Source of the DNA: Flaccisagitta enflata
Lineage: Eukaryota; Chaetognatha; Sagittoidea; Aphragmophora
Direction of reading: 5' to 3'
Assembly: GCA_965153355.1 (NCBI GenBank)
Contig: OZ231127.1
Coordinates: 5,270,001-5,334,000 of the forward strand
Length of the DNA: 64,000 nt
A program made the position numbers and the translations under genes. Below the pieces are notes generated by a model. It did no database searches, had not been told where the DNA came from, and saw nothing but the letters and a program-made list of their open reading frames with translations. Positions 1 to 11,848 of the stretch are shown one piece after another; position 1 is the first letter of the stretch, and each line of letters opens with the position of its first letter.

Positions 1-148
1 TGAAAATGTATGCACCAAGTGTCTTTAGAGACAATTTGTCCATTTAAGGCATTCCTGCTTCATTGTAGACCTGATAATGATGCAAAAAGTATGGTGAAAC
101 GCTTCATCTTCCTTCATTAATTTTCCGTCCTATGTACATGTTTTTTTT

Positions 149-152
149 CGTT

Positions 153-210
<58 letters not shown>

Positions 211-494
211 TTTCTTCCTTTTCTCTTTTCCTAACGTTTTATGTTTTTTTGTTGCGGACACGCAACTCTATAAGAGGCTTTGTCTGTCCGTCCGTCCGTC
301 CGTCCGTCCATCCATCCGTAGAGGTGATTGAGTCGAAAAGTGGGAAAATAAGCGTTTTGGATATTTTTTGTATGTTTGTGTATGGAGTGGGGTTTAGGGT
401 GTGGATGCCCTTGCCCAAACGTACGCAACGATTTTGTGACTCCGCGTCACTTGTTTTTTCTTTCCTTCCTTTTTTTCTCCTTCCTTCCCATATT

Positions 495-582
<88 letters not shown>
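149..582. repeat. Two (TTTC)n microsatellites
   Basis: Arrays of TTTC occupy about 149-205 and 493-582 and flank a hairpin-ended dispersed element. Long Phe/Leu/Ser open frames across them are translation artefacts of the repeat. Confidence 0.95.
244..452 (+). repeat. Hairpin-ended GTCC element, copy 1
   Basis: The left end is a hairpin, GTTGCG-gaca-CGCAAC at 251-266, followed by CTATAAGAGGC and a (GTCC)n run. The right end is a different short inverted repeat, GTGAC-tccgc-GTCAC at 436-450. The same right end occurs in the opposite-strand copy at 36599, so both ends of this subfamily are defined. No coding capacity is seen. It belongs to the dispersed family described in the findings. Confidence 0.75.
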
Positions 583-596
583 TTCTTTTATTTGTT

Positions 597-1180
597 TTAT
601 TTGATTAATGATTATATATATTCATTTATATATATTTGAATATATATTTATTTTTATGTTCACTCGATTTCCTCCATTTTCTTTCCTTTCCTCTTCTTCC
701 TTCTGCCAACTCATTTCTCCCCTCATTTTCCCTCTTCTTGGTTTTCACACTCATTTTATTCTTCCTTCTCAAATTCTTATATTAATCTCACATTACACCC
801 TTTCCACATTAATATGGTTTTAGGTATAGAATCATTTATGGCTTTGACCTATTGTTTTTGAAAGAAAATGAGAAAGGTTGAATTATTCTACAATCTATGA
901 TTTAGTTCCAGGTTTGGACGCTCATGTAGAAGGTGAAACAAAAGCATTAGAGAACAGAATGGACTCAAAAAGACAGTTTTTTAGACTTCTAGGAAAATGG
1001 CGCAAAAATGCGCTTTCTTTAACCCCATATTAAATCAAAAAGATTGGGGCAGTATGATGATTTACTTTTCAAACAAGACCTGAAATGAACACTCAATCAC
1101 TTGAAAAGCATATAAAAAATTGCAAAAAATATTTTCTTTGAATTTTTGTTAATAAAAACAACAAACAAAGACTTCCATTT
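597..1180. other. Intergenic, no gene seen
   Basis: AT-rich unique-looking DNA with no credible reading frame or structured repeat. On the minus strand it lies 3' of the last exon at 1181, so it may hold the 3' untranslated region of that gene. Confidence 0.5.
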
Positions 1181-1430
1181 CTATGGCATCAAGGCCATAA
1201 GCGAATCAATTACCTTATCCTGATCAGGGTGATTAAAGATTACGCTTCCATTCAATTTCGCGTCCGACTCCTCGGAGGATGAAATAGATAGATGGGTCGA
1301 GTAAGATGACGGATTAAACGACAACTCCGTTATCGTGGTCAAATCCTTCGCCGCGTCGACTTGTTTCTCCGGGTTGACGTCAACTTCTTGTTTGACGCGT
1401 GGTTCTTCCGTGATGACCTCTTCTTCTTCC

Positions 1431-1464
<34 letters not shown>

Positions 1465-1708
1465 TTTCTTCTTCGTCTTCTTCTTCTCCTCCTTCTCCTT
1501 CTCCTTCTCCTTCTTCGTCTTCTTCTTCTCCTCCTTCTCCTTCTCCTTCTCCTTCTTCTCTTTTTTCCTCTTCCTCCCCGTGTTCCTCCTCTTCTTTCTC
1601 CTCGCCTGAATCGTCAAATGAGATATTGGACATCGTCAAAGTTTCGTCCGCCCTCGGACGAGTATGAGGCTTCGAACGTTGTCCACGCATCGCGACTGGC
1701 GCTTGAGG
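1181..1708 (-). CDS. Terminal coding exon, acidic low-complexity protein
   Basis: A minus-strand exon opens after a good acceptor (ttttcatcgacacgacag, exon starting at 1708) and reads PQAPVAMRGQRSKPHTRP and onward to a stop at 1181, about 175 residues. It contains a long Glu-rich run of about 60 residues encoded by TTC/CTC triplets on the plus strand, then an ordinary-composition tail ending DKVIDSLMALMP. The segment TLTMSNISFDDSGEE before the acidic run faintly recalls the acidic C-tail of PKA-type kinases, but that is weak. Its phase (0) agrees with the exon ending at 3192. I do not recognise the family. It is probably the last exon of the minus-strand gene that may include the kinase exons farther right. 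Confidence 0.6.
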
Positions 1709-1739
1709 CTGTCGTGTCGATGAAAAGAAAGGAAGAAAT

Positions 1740-1790
1740 TATTTAGGTATAAGCAAAAGGCTTTTGGTTCGTCCGTCCGTGCGTTCGAAA
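1740..1790 (+). repeat. Fragment of hairpin-ended GTCC element
   Basis: The stretch from ttaggtataagcaaaaggc into a short CGTCCGTCC run resembles the left end of the dispersed family without the stem. Confidence 0.35.
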
Positions 1791-1972
1791 TCGCTCAGAG
1801 GGAGCGCAAAATTGTCTACCAAATTCAATTTCTTTGAGAAAAAGCGTGTTTCAAAGCTAGAGGCAGAGCTACCACCCCCCTGCAATAACTGATTCAAGAG
1901 AAATGGAAATCCGCTTGGATCGGACAAAAATATTTTGGTTCCTTCATCCCTTTTTATTTTCTGTCAGTCAAG

Positions 1973-2123
<151 letters not shown>

Positions 2124-2410
2124 GAGATAGAGACGGAGAACGATTTTTGCAAAAGCGTTTTAGATGAACTGATGGACAAACAAATCAACTGACAGACAAA
2201 GCCTTTTAAACAGATGCAACAATCATGCATGGATGAAACTAAAAAGACATACAAAAAGATGATTCACTTTATGACTAGCTCAAAAGAACGTCCTCATGGT
2301 ATGGATTCCCTTCTAGCAATTGGGATGGAAAATGGATTCTCAATTCATTTGGATTAAATGATTTGATGATTTAATCAGCATCACTAAAAAAAGCCAAACA
2401 ACAGCGGCCC

Positions 2411-2446
2411 GTCGGGCCCGCAGCAAGAGAAACTTGCGGGCCCGAC
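2411..2446. repeat. GC-rich palindrome
   Basis: GTCGGGCCCGC (2411-2421) and its reverse complement GCGGGCCCGAC (2436-2446) are separated by 14 bases that themselves start to pair (CAAG/CTTG). A second GC palindromic stretch (GAGCCCGCGGGCCCGCTC) follows near 2465-2482. It stands out in AT-rich surroundings and may be a terminus of an old transposon. Confidence 0.6.
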
Positions 2447-2482
2447 AGCGAAAATCCGAGCCTCGAGCCCGCGGGCCCGCTC

Positions 2483-3191
2483 TATTTTCAGGCCTGCTCA
2501 CAGAGTCAGAAATAACAGAAATTCACAAAAAAACTTTGAAGAGTCACTTAGCCTGCGATTAAAATGCGTACCAGTAAATATCTAAAACGCGTTAAGTCTC
2601 GTTGTCGAGAGCAACAATGACCAAGCAATCTGTTATGTAATGAAATGCCTTGCTACGTAGCGGAAATGTAAACAAAACTACAGTCTTAAGCGCTCTTCAT
2701 ACTCCCTAAAATCATCACTAAGACATAGAAACAGACAAATTGAAACATATGATATAGTAAGAAACAAGGCCAAGTTGTGGTCATGGTGAAATGTCATGTT
2801 TGCCAAATGGATTGTGAAATGTTTCACGCGTATGCGCGACCGATCGACCATCTGACGATTTTTTTACTTTTTTTTGTTAAAATTCTCTTGAAAGAATTAG
2901 AGCAATTTTATTATTTTATCAATTTACTCATTCACTCGATCATTCACATATCATCCATTCTATCTTTGATTTTGACGTACTTTAGCCTGAGCTTGAGCTT
3001 GAGCCCTCAACTGATTGTTGAGAAAGGATAAATTCTGTAAAACAGGTAGAAGATATGAGACTCGGTAAGAAAATATGCCGTTATATACAGCCTCTTCAAA
3101 AAACAAGGAAAGGGCTCGCATTTACAGGTTTCAACATAAGATGAAATTTACATTTGTAACGTAATGCAGAGTGAAATAATGAACCTGATAC
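2483..3191. other. Intronic or intergenic DNA, no gene seen
   Basis: No credible exon, RNA gene or structured repeat was recognised, apart from short degenerate CATTC and TTGAGC runs near 2930-3005. Confidence 0.5.
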
Positions 3192-3285
3192 CTGATAATC
3201 CAATCTGCGTCTAGACGCTTTTGTCATGCGACGCTTCATGCCGGCCATTCCATTTCCAACGGGCGATTTGATTGTTGATTTCGCT
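3192..3285 (-). CDS. Internal coding exon, basic peptide
   Basis: Bounded by a strong acceptor (ggtattcttttag) and a donor (attatcag/gtatcagg). The 94-nt exon reads AKSTIKSPVGNGMAGMKRRM followed by TKASRRRLDYQ, a Lys/Arg-rich segment. It ends in phase 0, matching the phase-0 start of the exon at 1708. Function not recognised. The call rests on splice signals and composition. Confidence 0.5.
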
Positions 3286-3359
3286 CTAAAAGAATACCGA
3301 AGGGGACATAAAAGAGTAATAGTGGGCAGAAGCAGTGATAGATAGATTAACCTAAGCAT

Positions 3360-3435
3360 TTGGGCAGGAGCAAAAACCGCCAAAAAAGCTAACAGTGACC
3401 GGCCGACTGACCGAGCGACAGACCGACCAAACAAC
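3360..3435 (-). repeat. Degenerate fragment of hairpin-ended element
   Basis: Contains gcatttgggcaggagc and a GACCGGCCGACTGACCGAGC tract like the interior of the family. No end hairpin is preserved. Confidence 0.4.
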
Positions 3436-3785
3436 ATAACTCCTCTCACATATTTAGGCGAACTGGCAAAACGATAAAAATTGAAAGAAATAATGCATTC
3501 AGTGGGCTGAAATTTGACACATAGGAAGCTAGAATATAGTAGTTTCACAAATCTGGACCTAATTGCGTACCCGGGAAAGTGCGTGGCTCTCGGAGAGTGT
3601 TATGGCAAAAACGCAGTGGCTTTGAAATTTTTGATACTGGGACAACACTAACCTCCTTGAAATTTAGCACGAAAAATGCAAGAAAACATCATTTTTTAGG
3701 TTCTAAACTTACAGATATTACCAAGATACAGTCATTGATAGCTGAAAAAAAATGAAGAAAACCCTCGGTCAAACAGAATGTTTTA

Positions 3786-3788
<3 letters not shown>

Positions 3789-3875
<87 letters not shown>

Positions 3876-3986
3876 ACACAAACACACACACACACAAACA
3901 CACACACACACGCGCATACGCACACGCACACACACACAGAAAAAGAAAATAAGAAAGGAAGAAAGAAAGAGAGAAAAAAAGAATGA

Positions 3987-4026
<40 letters not shown>

Positions 4027-4061
4027 ATGAAAGAAAAAAGGAAAGAAAAAAAGAAGAGAGA

Positions 4062-4155
<94 letters not shown>

Positions 4156-4156
4156 A
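3789..4156. repeat. Compound (GA)n-(CA)n-(GAAA)n-(GA)n microsatellite
   Basis: GA to 3872, CA with CGCA variants to 3938, GAAA/GAAT to about 4050, then GA to 4156. Confidence 0.95.
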
Positions 4157-4235
4157 AGTGATCAAGTTTAAGTACGCTAACACGCGCACCCAATGGATTG
4201 TAAAACGTTTGCGTGACCGATAGACCAACTAACGA

Positions 4236-4568
4236 CTTTTTAAGTGCGTTCTCGCACTGCTATAAGAGGTCATGTCCGTCGGTCGGCCCGTTGCGTTGGT
4301 TGGTTGGTTGGACGGTCACTCAAACTTTTGAAATGTGTAAAACGACTGATTCTGACAGGTTTCTTCACACCATCACCTGTCATACCATACCATATTCATT
4401 TTCATTCATTCATTCAAGCATTCATTCATTCATCCATCTTTCATTCATTCATTCATTCATCCATCTTCCATTCATTCATTCCTTCAATCATTCTTTCATC
4501 AAAAACGTTCATTCACAAATCTCTAATCAAACGAGGCGCACTTATTGGCCTTAACTTGGCCCTGTTAA
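4236..4568 (+). repeat. Hairpin-ended element, ATTC-containing subfamily
   Basis: Left hairpin AGTGCG-ttct-CGCACT (4243-4258), then TATAAGAGGTCATGTCC, a GGTC/GGTT array, an internal (ATTC)n block at about 4396-4500, and a right end reading GGCCTTAACTTGGCCCTGTT. The copy at 12652-12938 has the same order of parts but a different stem sequence. Confidence 0.7.
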
Positions 4569-5052
4569 CTTTCTTCTAAAGGCGCATGTTAAAAATTATC
4601 TTTAAGGAATAACAGCAATTATTTATATTGATTTACTCATTCATTCAATCATCCACTTTGACCACTTATCATCCATTCTATCTTTCATTTTTTCCATACT
4701 TTTTTCCGACGGACTTCCGAAGTGTCGTTATTTTCATGTTTAGATTTTCCAAACTCTGAAATACAGTAAGAAGAAAGGAGAATCGCGTTTTGATCTTTGA
4801 TACAATGCCGGACACCTTTGATACAATTTCTTGATTGATCTTTATCTCTCTGTGTCATTGGGTCTCATTGTCATTGGGACTCATTGGAATCATGGGAGTG
4901 CAACTAGACCAGGGAGTACATGGCACTCACTCATCTCATTTCCTAGGTCTTCTTCATCGGGATTCCTACTGTATTAGTACACATCTCTAATTCTAGTAAA
5001 CATTTCTAATTCCTTATTTAGTCCAGTTCCTTGCGGGAGGAATCAGAAGCAT
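4569..5052. other. No gene seen; short CATTGGG repeats
   Basis: AT-rich DNA with a small degenerate tandem of CATTGGGNCTCATT near 4855-4890. No exon recognised. Confidence 0.5.
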
Positions 5053-6638
5053 ATCGGCGTTTTTGGAGGAACTTACCAAAATTTGCATACAGGTACAGTT
5101 TTTGATACTGAACAACATGGAAAAAGCCACTTGGCCAAAAAATGGCATGGCCTTTTAAAAAAATGCGTTTTTCTGAAAAAATTTTGGGAAAAATAGCGCT
5201 GACGCCACACCGTTTGAGCCAATGCCATAAAAATTTCAGGGAAGGAAACTACATGTTTTGTTTACTTGCATACCAAATTTTAGCAAAATCCGTCTAGTTG
5301 AAGCAGAGATATGGCGTTTCAAAGTCTAGGCCTGTTTTTCAAAAAAGGGCTATGTTTCATTTTTTGGGCAAAAAATAGAATTTTTTGAGCCAGATGCCCA
5401 AAATCTTCCATATTGATGCCAAATGTCCATATGCACTTGGAAAAAAAAACGGCATTAAAGTTTGTGCCCTATTTTGGCCTAAACGGCTAAAAAACCCCAA
5501 AAAAATGTTGCAAATTTTATTTCTTTTCTAAAATCTTTGTATTGATGCCAATGGTGGGAATCATACCTCTGTATGAATATAAACATAACCCCAAGGTTTC
5601 AGGACACTGGCGAGTCTGAAAGAACAGAAAAATATTTTCAAATATTTAAAAAATGCCAAAATTTTTTTGAACTCTTGGATACCCATGGCTTTTTGGCACC
5701 GCTGAGCCCAAACGACTTGAGCTAATAAAACCAAATTTGGCTTGTAAGTTCTAGACATCCATGCGCAACTTCATGCCAAATTTTAGCACTCTAGGTCAAT
5801 TTTTAGTCTGGTTTTTAGAAAAAATATTTGAAAAAATGGGCTAAAAAACACAAAAAACTGGTTTTTTAGCCATATTTGCGTTCTAAGTGATATAACCATC
5901 AATTCTTATTTGCTTAGATGATCAATGAGTCTAGGATGCACCATCATGCAAAAATAGAAGTGCCTGTGATTGCAGGTTTTTAAAAAAATCACTTTTGAAT
6001 TTTTCCAAAATTTTGAATTTTTGTGATTTTGGTACCTAGCCTCATTTTTTGGTCAAGATTTTGATGGAAAAATACCAAATTTGGTACACATGATCCAAGA
6101 CACCTACACTTGCTTCAACTAAAATTTCATACACGTGGTTGAAGTATAAGATTGGAAAAATTAACCTCAAGACCCTAAAAAAATTCAATTTTTTTTAACT
6201 TTTAGAAAAAAACAGCTATAACTTGACAGTAAACAATACTATTCTCACCAAATTTGGTCAGTGGAAGTTAATTCCAACATATGACGAGGAAGTAAAAAGA
6301 AATTGGCAGATTTTTCAAAAAATTTGAAAAATTTGGTCTAAAATAGCCTTTTAGGCCAAAATTGCCTTAAAAATGGGATTTTTTCACCTATTACCAGGCC
6401 AAAAGCCCTCTCTATCACCTCATTTTTCTCACTCAGGCTCTACACACACACATAAACTAGCATAAAAAAATTTTTGGGTTCCTATCATGTGAAAAACTGG
6501 CCTAGAACACCATTTTTCAAGGAAAAATCACTAAAAAATCACATTTTTAGGGTTTTTTCTTCAAAATTGTCAAAAATTCCTGCCTGTTACCTGAATGGCA
6601 AAGAAAGCAAAGTGTCTCTCGATCTACTAAGACAATTC
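5053..6638 (+). repeat. Left arm of large inverted repeat
   Basis: This 1.59-kb arm is the reverse complement of 8866-10467 with few mismatches and small indels. Outer end: ATCGGCGTTTTTGGAGGAAC. Inner end: AGTCTCTCGATCTACTAAGAC-like sequence near 6612-6638. The content is A/T-rich with many TTTTTGAAAA and ATTTGG words. A matching 65-codon frame in each arm is only a reflection of the repeat. Confidence 0.85.
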
Positions 6639-8317
6639 ATCCACTTCTAATGTTAGATAAAAAAAAAAACCCAAAAATGTTCAAAAATGGCCAAAAAATG
6701 GTCATTTTCTGCTAACATTAATTCTTAGAATCACTATGTCTATAGCAACCATCCCTCAGCATGAGTCAAAAAGTTAAAAAAGAGTGTTTTGGACACTTGT
6801 GTAAGGTTGGGGAGCGTGGGGTGTAGTTGGGGGCTGGATGCCCCTGCCCACTTGTCCCCAATGATATTGTGACCCCGTGTTCCATCTCAAAATGTACAAA
6901 CTGAAAACCTTAAAAGAATAGATTTTGCTCATTTTTGGTGCAAAGGTACCACTTGAGAGTTAATCAAGAATCCTGAACATTTTTGCTCTCGGGCCATATA
7001 TTGGGTTTTACAGGGTTTGAAATTTTGGGGCCCCCAGGTACCCCCAAAACTTTAATCAACCATATCCCAGCCATTTCTTGTAATAAATGAATAATCTTGG
7101 CGTCAATCTTTTAATTTTAACCCAAAAAATTTGAATCAAGAACAAACAATTTGGGGTTTTTACCCCTAGGGGTAGTACTCGGGGGTACCTAGTATGTAAA
7201 ATTTTTGTAAAAAAAACGATGGAAAAATATTCTTCTGTATGTTAGGGTTCAAATTCAAGAATTAAAAAAAAATGGGTTCTCAACTCCATAGCACATAAAT
7301 TTAGTGCCAATCGTTAATAATTTAGATGATTTTTGGCGATTTTGTTGTTAAAATCACAGGGCTGTCACACATAGTTACGCTCCTTAGCAACCACCAAATG
7401 AGCGATATTCTTACAGGACATATTATGGGAAAGTGGTAGCAAATTTGATTTAAAACAATCTTCCTTTGAAAATTTTGCAAAATATTGATATCTTAGCATG
7501 AATTCATGAAAATGTGTTTCCATAGCAACAAATACCCAGGGGCAATAAAGCATCCTTTTATTAATTTAAAATGCAAATACCAGTCTTTTATGTTTAGTTG
7601 TTTTCTTGTTATTGCCCCCATATTTCCAAGTCTAGACAACATCGACTGTACATTTTGAAATGGAACCACCAGTAACTTGTTTGCTATGTTAAGCAAATCA
7701 ATTGTTGAGCATTATGTGTAAATTTTCAGAAAGGAGTCATTTTAAAGATATAAGACATTTTGTTATTATTGCTTCCCCAATATCCAATGTAGCTAATACC
7801 CAGATTTATACTACCTAGAATAACTTGGTTATAACTAAATTAGACTAAGTACCACATACCACTTGAATAAATTGTAATTTCAATTTTCAATGAAAGTAAA
7901 ACTCAATCAGTCAATTTCAATAAATAGAATGGCATAACAAATTAAATGCATTGATCAACTGACCAAATGTAACGACCAAGTAATGGTTATTTGATTGTTT
8001 CAACAAGTAAACATAACAGAATCGTAAACAGAATTCTAAATTACCATTTAGCTATCTTTCTTATCTGGGACCAGGGGCACTGGGGGAAAATAATTTAAAG
8101 CCACTCAACTTGATCCACTTTTTGACTTGTTCTCACCAATGTATGGACAAAATCTTTTTTAGAGTCACTAGCTTAAATAGTCAAAATCACCCTCACAGTT
8201 AAGCCACTATGCTTACATATACTACTTGACTCAAAAAAAAAAAGCCGCAACTTATTTTGAGTTGAAGGATAAGAAAAACAAATCATTTGAGTATTTTTTT
8301 TGTTGAAGTGATATGAA

Positions 8318-8600
8318 AAATTTTCAAATTTTCTTTCATTCTAGACCAATCCCAAATCTGTATCTCAAACGGTTTAGGAGCTAGAGCTTGTCAAAGTTAT
8401 CTTCTAATTTGTAAAAATGCTCATTTTTCAATGGGATTGCAAACTGAAAATGGCAATGTTTTTACTCATTCTTATGCCATTTCTAAACAAATAAAGATAG
8501 AATTTCCAGATTGGAGCCAAATGAAAGATCTTTTCAAGGGCTTTCTAACGGTCTAAGATTTTGATTAGTTATTTTGAAATTCAGAATGATTTGTCCCCTT
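8318..8600 (+). repeat. Dispersed repeat with CTCAAACGGTTTAGGAGCTA core
   Basis: Shares the core CTCAAACGGTTTAGGAGCTA, a TTTCTAAACRAATAAAGATA block and a GAAAGATCTTTTCAAGGGCT block with copies at 25249-25530, 30736-31018 and 57980-58195. A partial inverted copy lies at about 57270-57400. Non-coding and diverged. Confidence 0.7.
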
Positions 8601-8726
8601 TAGGGCCGCTGCCCTGCTTCCTTTTACTCCAATTCACAATCACTCAAAGCAGGGCAATGAGTATCGCTGACCATATATTGCCCTTGGGCGACCTGTTTAG
8701 CTATTTCTAAACATTATTGGGTCTTT

Positions 8727-8864
8727 TTTTAGTCGTGGACCTTGCAGTGTCGGTTAGTAGGTATGTCCGTCACATTTTTGAATTCTGAGCGGTTTTTGCC
8801 TTACAGCTCCTGCTCAACCGTCAGTGACTGGATTGCCGTGTATCCGGCCTTGTTTTGTTTGAAC
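8727..8864 (+). repeat. Degenerate hairpin-ended element
   Basis: Begins TTTTTTTAGTCGTGGACCTTG (stem lost) and ends CGTGTATCCGGCCTTGTTTT, the usual right end of the family. It abuts the inner boundary of the right inverted-repeat arm. Confidence 0.5.
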
Positions 8865-8865
8865 A

Positions 8866-10467
8866 AATTGTCTTAGTAGATTGAGAGACACTTTGCTTTC
8901 TTTGCCATTCAGGTAACAGGCAGGAATTTTTGATAATTTTGAAGAAAAAACCCTAAAAATGTGATTTTTTAATGATTTTTCCTTGAAAAATGGTGTTCTA
9001 GGCCAGTTTTTCACATGATAGGAACCCAAAAATTTTTTTATGCTAGTTTATGTGTGTGTGTAGAGCCTGAGTGAGAAAAATGAGGTGATAGAGAGGGCTT
9101 TTGGTTTGGTACTAGGTGAAAAAATCCCATTTTCAAGGCAATTTTGGCCAAAAAAGGCTATTTTGGACCAAATTTTTCAAAATTTTTGAAAAATCTGCCA
9201 ATTTTTTTTTTTCTTCCTGGTCATATGTTGGAATTAACTTCCACTGACCAAATTTGGTGAGAATAGTATCGTTTACTGTAAAGTTATAGCTGTTTTTTAC
9301 TAAAAATTCAAAAAAATTGAATTTGTTTAGGGTCTTGAGGTTAATTTTTCCAATCTTATACTTTGACCACGTGTATGAAATTTTAGTTGAAGCAAGTGTA
9401 GGTGTCCTGGATCATGTGTACCAAATTTGGTATTTTTCTATCAAAATCTTGACCAAAAAATGAGGCTAGGTACCAAAATCATAAAAATTCAAAATTTTGG
9501 AAAAATTCAAAAGTGATTTTTTTAAAAACCTGCAATCTATATTTTGCATGATGGTGCATCCTAGACTCATTGATCATCTATGCAAAAAAAAATTGATGGT
9601 TATATCACTTAGCACGCAAATATGGCTAAAAAACCAGTTTTTTGTGTTTTTTAGCCCATTTTTTCAAATATTTTTTCTAAAAACCAGACTAAAAATTGAC
9701 CTAGAGTGCTAAAATTTGGCATGAAGTTGCGCATGGATGTCTAGAACTTACATGCCAAATTTGGTTTTATTAGCTCAAGTTGTTTGGGCTCAGCGGTGCC
9801 AAAAAGCCATGGGTATCCAAGAGTTCAAAAAATTTTTGGCATTTTTTAAATATTTGAAAATATTTTTCTGTTCTTTCAGACTCGCCAGTGTCCTGAAACC
9901 TTGGGGTTATGTTTATATTCATACAGAGGTATGATTCCCACCATTGGCATCAGCGTTTTTGGTATTTTTTGAAAAATACCAAAGATTTTAGAAAAGAGAT
10001 AAATTTTGCAACATTTTTTTGGGTTTTTTTAGCTGTTTAGGCCAAAATAGGGCACAAACTTTAATGCTGTTTTTTTTTCCAAGTGCATATGGACATTTGG
10101 CATCAATATGGAAGATTTTGGGCATCTGGCTCAAAAAATTCTATTTTTTGCCCAAAAAATGAAACATAGCCCTTTTTTGAAAAACAGGCCTAGACTTTGA
10201 AACGCCATATCTCTGCTTCAACTAGACGGATTTTGCTAAAATTTGGTATGCAAGTAAACAAAACATGTAGTTTCCTTCCCTGAAATTTTTATGGCGTTGG
10301 TTCAAACGGTGTGGCGTCAGCGCCATTTTTCCCAAATTTTTTTTCAGAAAAACGCATTTTTTTAAAAGGCCATGCCATTTTTTGGCCGAGTGGCTCTTTC
10401 CATGTTGTTCAGCATCAAAAACTGTACCTGTATGCAAATTTTGGTAACTTCCTCCAAAAACGCCGAT
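8866..10467 (-). repeat. Right arm of large inverted repeat
   Basis: Reverse complement of 5053-6638. Differences are scattered substitutions and homopolymer-length changes, so the arms have diverged a little since they formed. Confidence 0.85.
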
Positions 10468-10548
10468 CTGTTTCTTTAAGGTCCTGGACTATATTCCCTC
10501 GAAATCTATTACAGTATTTTAGTGTATTTAGGCAGTGTATCTACTCAC

Positions 10549-10601
10549 CCGACGCATTTTGGACTTGGGAGTCTCCAATGGCTTAAACTTCCCTTCGGGA
10601 T
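10549..10601 (-). CDS. Probable short internal exon
   Basis: A 53-nt segment is flanked by cctttttatcgttccag and cgtcgg/gtgagtag, both strong splice signals on the minus strand. Two frames are open: PEGKFKPLETPKSKMRR (entered with 2 nt) and IPKGSLSHWRLPSPKCV (entered at phase 0, leaving 2 nt). Only the second is phase-compatible with the exon at 3285, unless another exon lies between. Function unknown. Confidence 0.45.
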
Positions 10602-10692
10602 CTGGAACGATAAAAAGGGGCCAAGTAAAGACAGATCCCATTTACAGTAAAGCATCGCACTCACATTAACAAACACACGTGCACACATGCAC

Positions 10693-10701
10693 ACACGCTC
10701 A

Positions 10702-10775
<74 letters not shown>

Positions 10776-10949
10776 AATCTCATTGTCAAGTGGTCACGGA
10801 GGCTAGACAACACCTGTCAACACTTGCTGACCAACACTCGATGGCGACGCCATGTCATGACGCCACGCCATGACACCAAGTCATGACGTCATATAACAAA
10901 ACTAATTCATGACGGCTCACTATGAATACACTTAACATTAACACACACA

Positions 10950-11042
<93 letters not shown>
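10693..11042. repeat. Two (CA)n microsatellites
   Basis: CA arrays at about 10693-10772 and 10940-11042. The 170-bp spacer is rich in CATGACG words. Confidence 0.95.
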
Positions 11043-11046
<4 letters not shown>

Positions 11047-11141
11047 TAAGATGCTTTACTGAAGTTCTAACCGCAATTTTCCTTTTCGTCTCCGTTCACA
11101 ACTGCTGTGATTTTGATGTCCTCGTCCATATCTGTTTTTAG

Positions 11142-11370
11142 AGCAGGAAATGAGTTTGACAAAATATATGATATTGAGTTATGGAATCATATTCATAGTA
11201 CAATGTACAATCAATGTACAATGCCGGAGCTCGAGCTTGGTCCCTCAAATGATTACGGAAAGTCGGATATTTATATAAATGCTGCTAAAGCGTGGCACTT
11301 GCCAAAATTAGATTTGCTCTTTCGGATCAATGCTATTGCCAATGCATACTATAGGAAAACGCAAAAATAA
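11142..11370 (+). CDS. Possible terminal exon, plus strand
   Basis: After a strong acceptor (catatctgtttttag) an open frame runs AGNEFDKIYDIELWNHIHST through to AIANAYYRKTQK and a stop, about 76 codons with balanced composition (WNHIHST, ELGPSND, KAWHLPKLDLL). I do not recognise it and found no upstream partner exon. It could be a transposon remnant or the end of a plus-strand gene. The case rests on composition and one splice site. Confidence 0.3.
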
Positions 11371-11412
11371 GGTATTTTCGGCGGAGTTTTGTAACTCTTG
11401 GGTGCGTAATAG

Positions 11413-11848
11413 CGAAGTAAAACAAGGCCGGATACACGGCAATCCAGTCGCGGACGGTTGGGCGGGATCAGTAATGCGAAAACCGCTCGGAATTCAACAA
11501 GGCCGGATACACGGCCAATACCAGTCGCGGGCAGGGGCAGAAATGCGTGTTTTCGCACTCTCTCAACTCGATCACCACGGACCGACCAACCAATCGACCG
11601 ACGGACGGACGGACAAAGCCTCTTTTAGAGTCGCTAGTCCGCGACTAAAAATGTGACGGACCGACCAACATACCGACCGACACGGCAAGCTGTAGAGTCG
11701 CGTGTCCGCGACTAAAATAAATAAGCTCAGGCGGGCAACTGGATGCGTCATCTGCATGATATTGGAAGAGGCGTAACGAGGCGGAACGAACGGACGGACG
11801 GACGGACACACCCTGTTATAGAGATGCGATGACGCATCTAAAAATCAA
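11413..11848 (-). repeat. Head-to-tail cluster of hairpin-ended elements
   Basis: Four members lie in a row in the same orientation: a partial (11413-11488), a full copy (11489-11652, stem AGTCGC/GCGACT), a short copy (11653-11717, stem AGTCGCG/CGCGACT at 11696-11713) and one with a different stem (AGATGCG-atga-CGCATCT at 11822-11839). Two of the copies begin GGCCGGATACACGGCC or a close variant, itself an inverted repeat. Confidence 0.75.

Larger units (their letters stand above)
6639..8865. other. Spacer of the large inverted repeat
   Basis: About 2.2 kb between the arms. It holds a fragment of the hairpin-ended family near 6781-6876 (GATGCCCCTGCCCACTTGTC and GTGACCCCGTGTT), a G/C-run region at 7030-7190, a dispersed foldback repeat at 8318-8600 and a degenerate hairpin element at 8727-8864. 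No convincing coding sequence. Confidence 0.6.

Noticed and set aside
132-639. Long Phe/Leu/Ser open frames over the (TTTC)n arrays, and similar frames over GA, CA, CTT, CAA and TTG arrays
   Set aside because: They exist in several frames and on both strands because the repeats lack stop codons. There is no start context or non-repeat domain.
5561-5758. 65-codon frame MSRTYKPNLVLLAQVVWAQR, repeated in the other arm at 9737
   Set aside because: It is conserved only because both arms of the inverted repeat are conserved. No domain, splice sites or codon signal.
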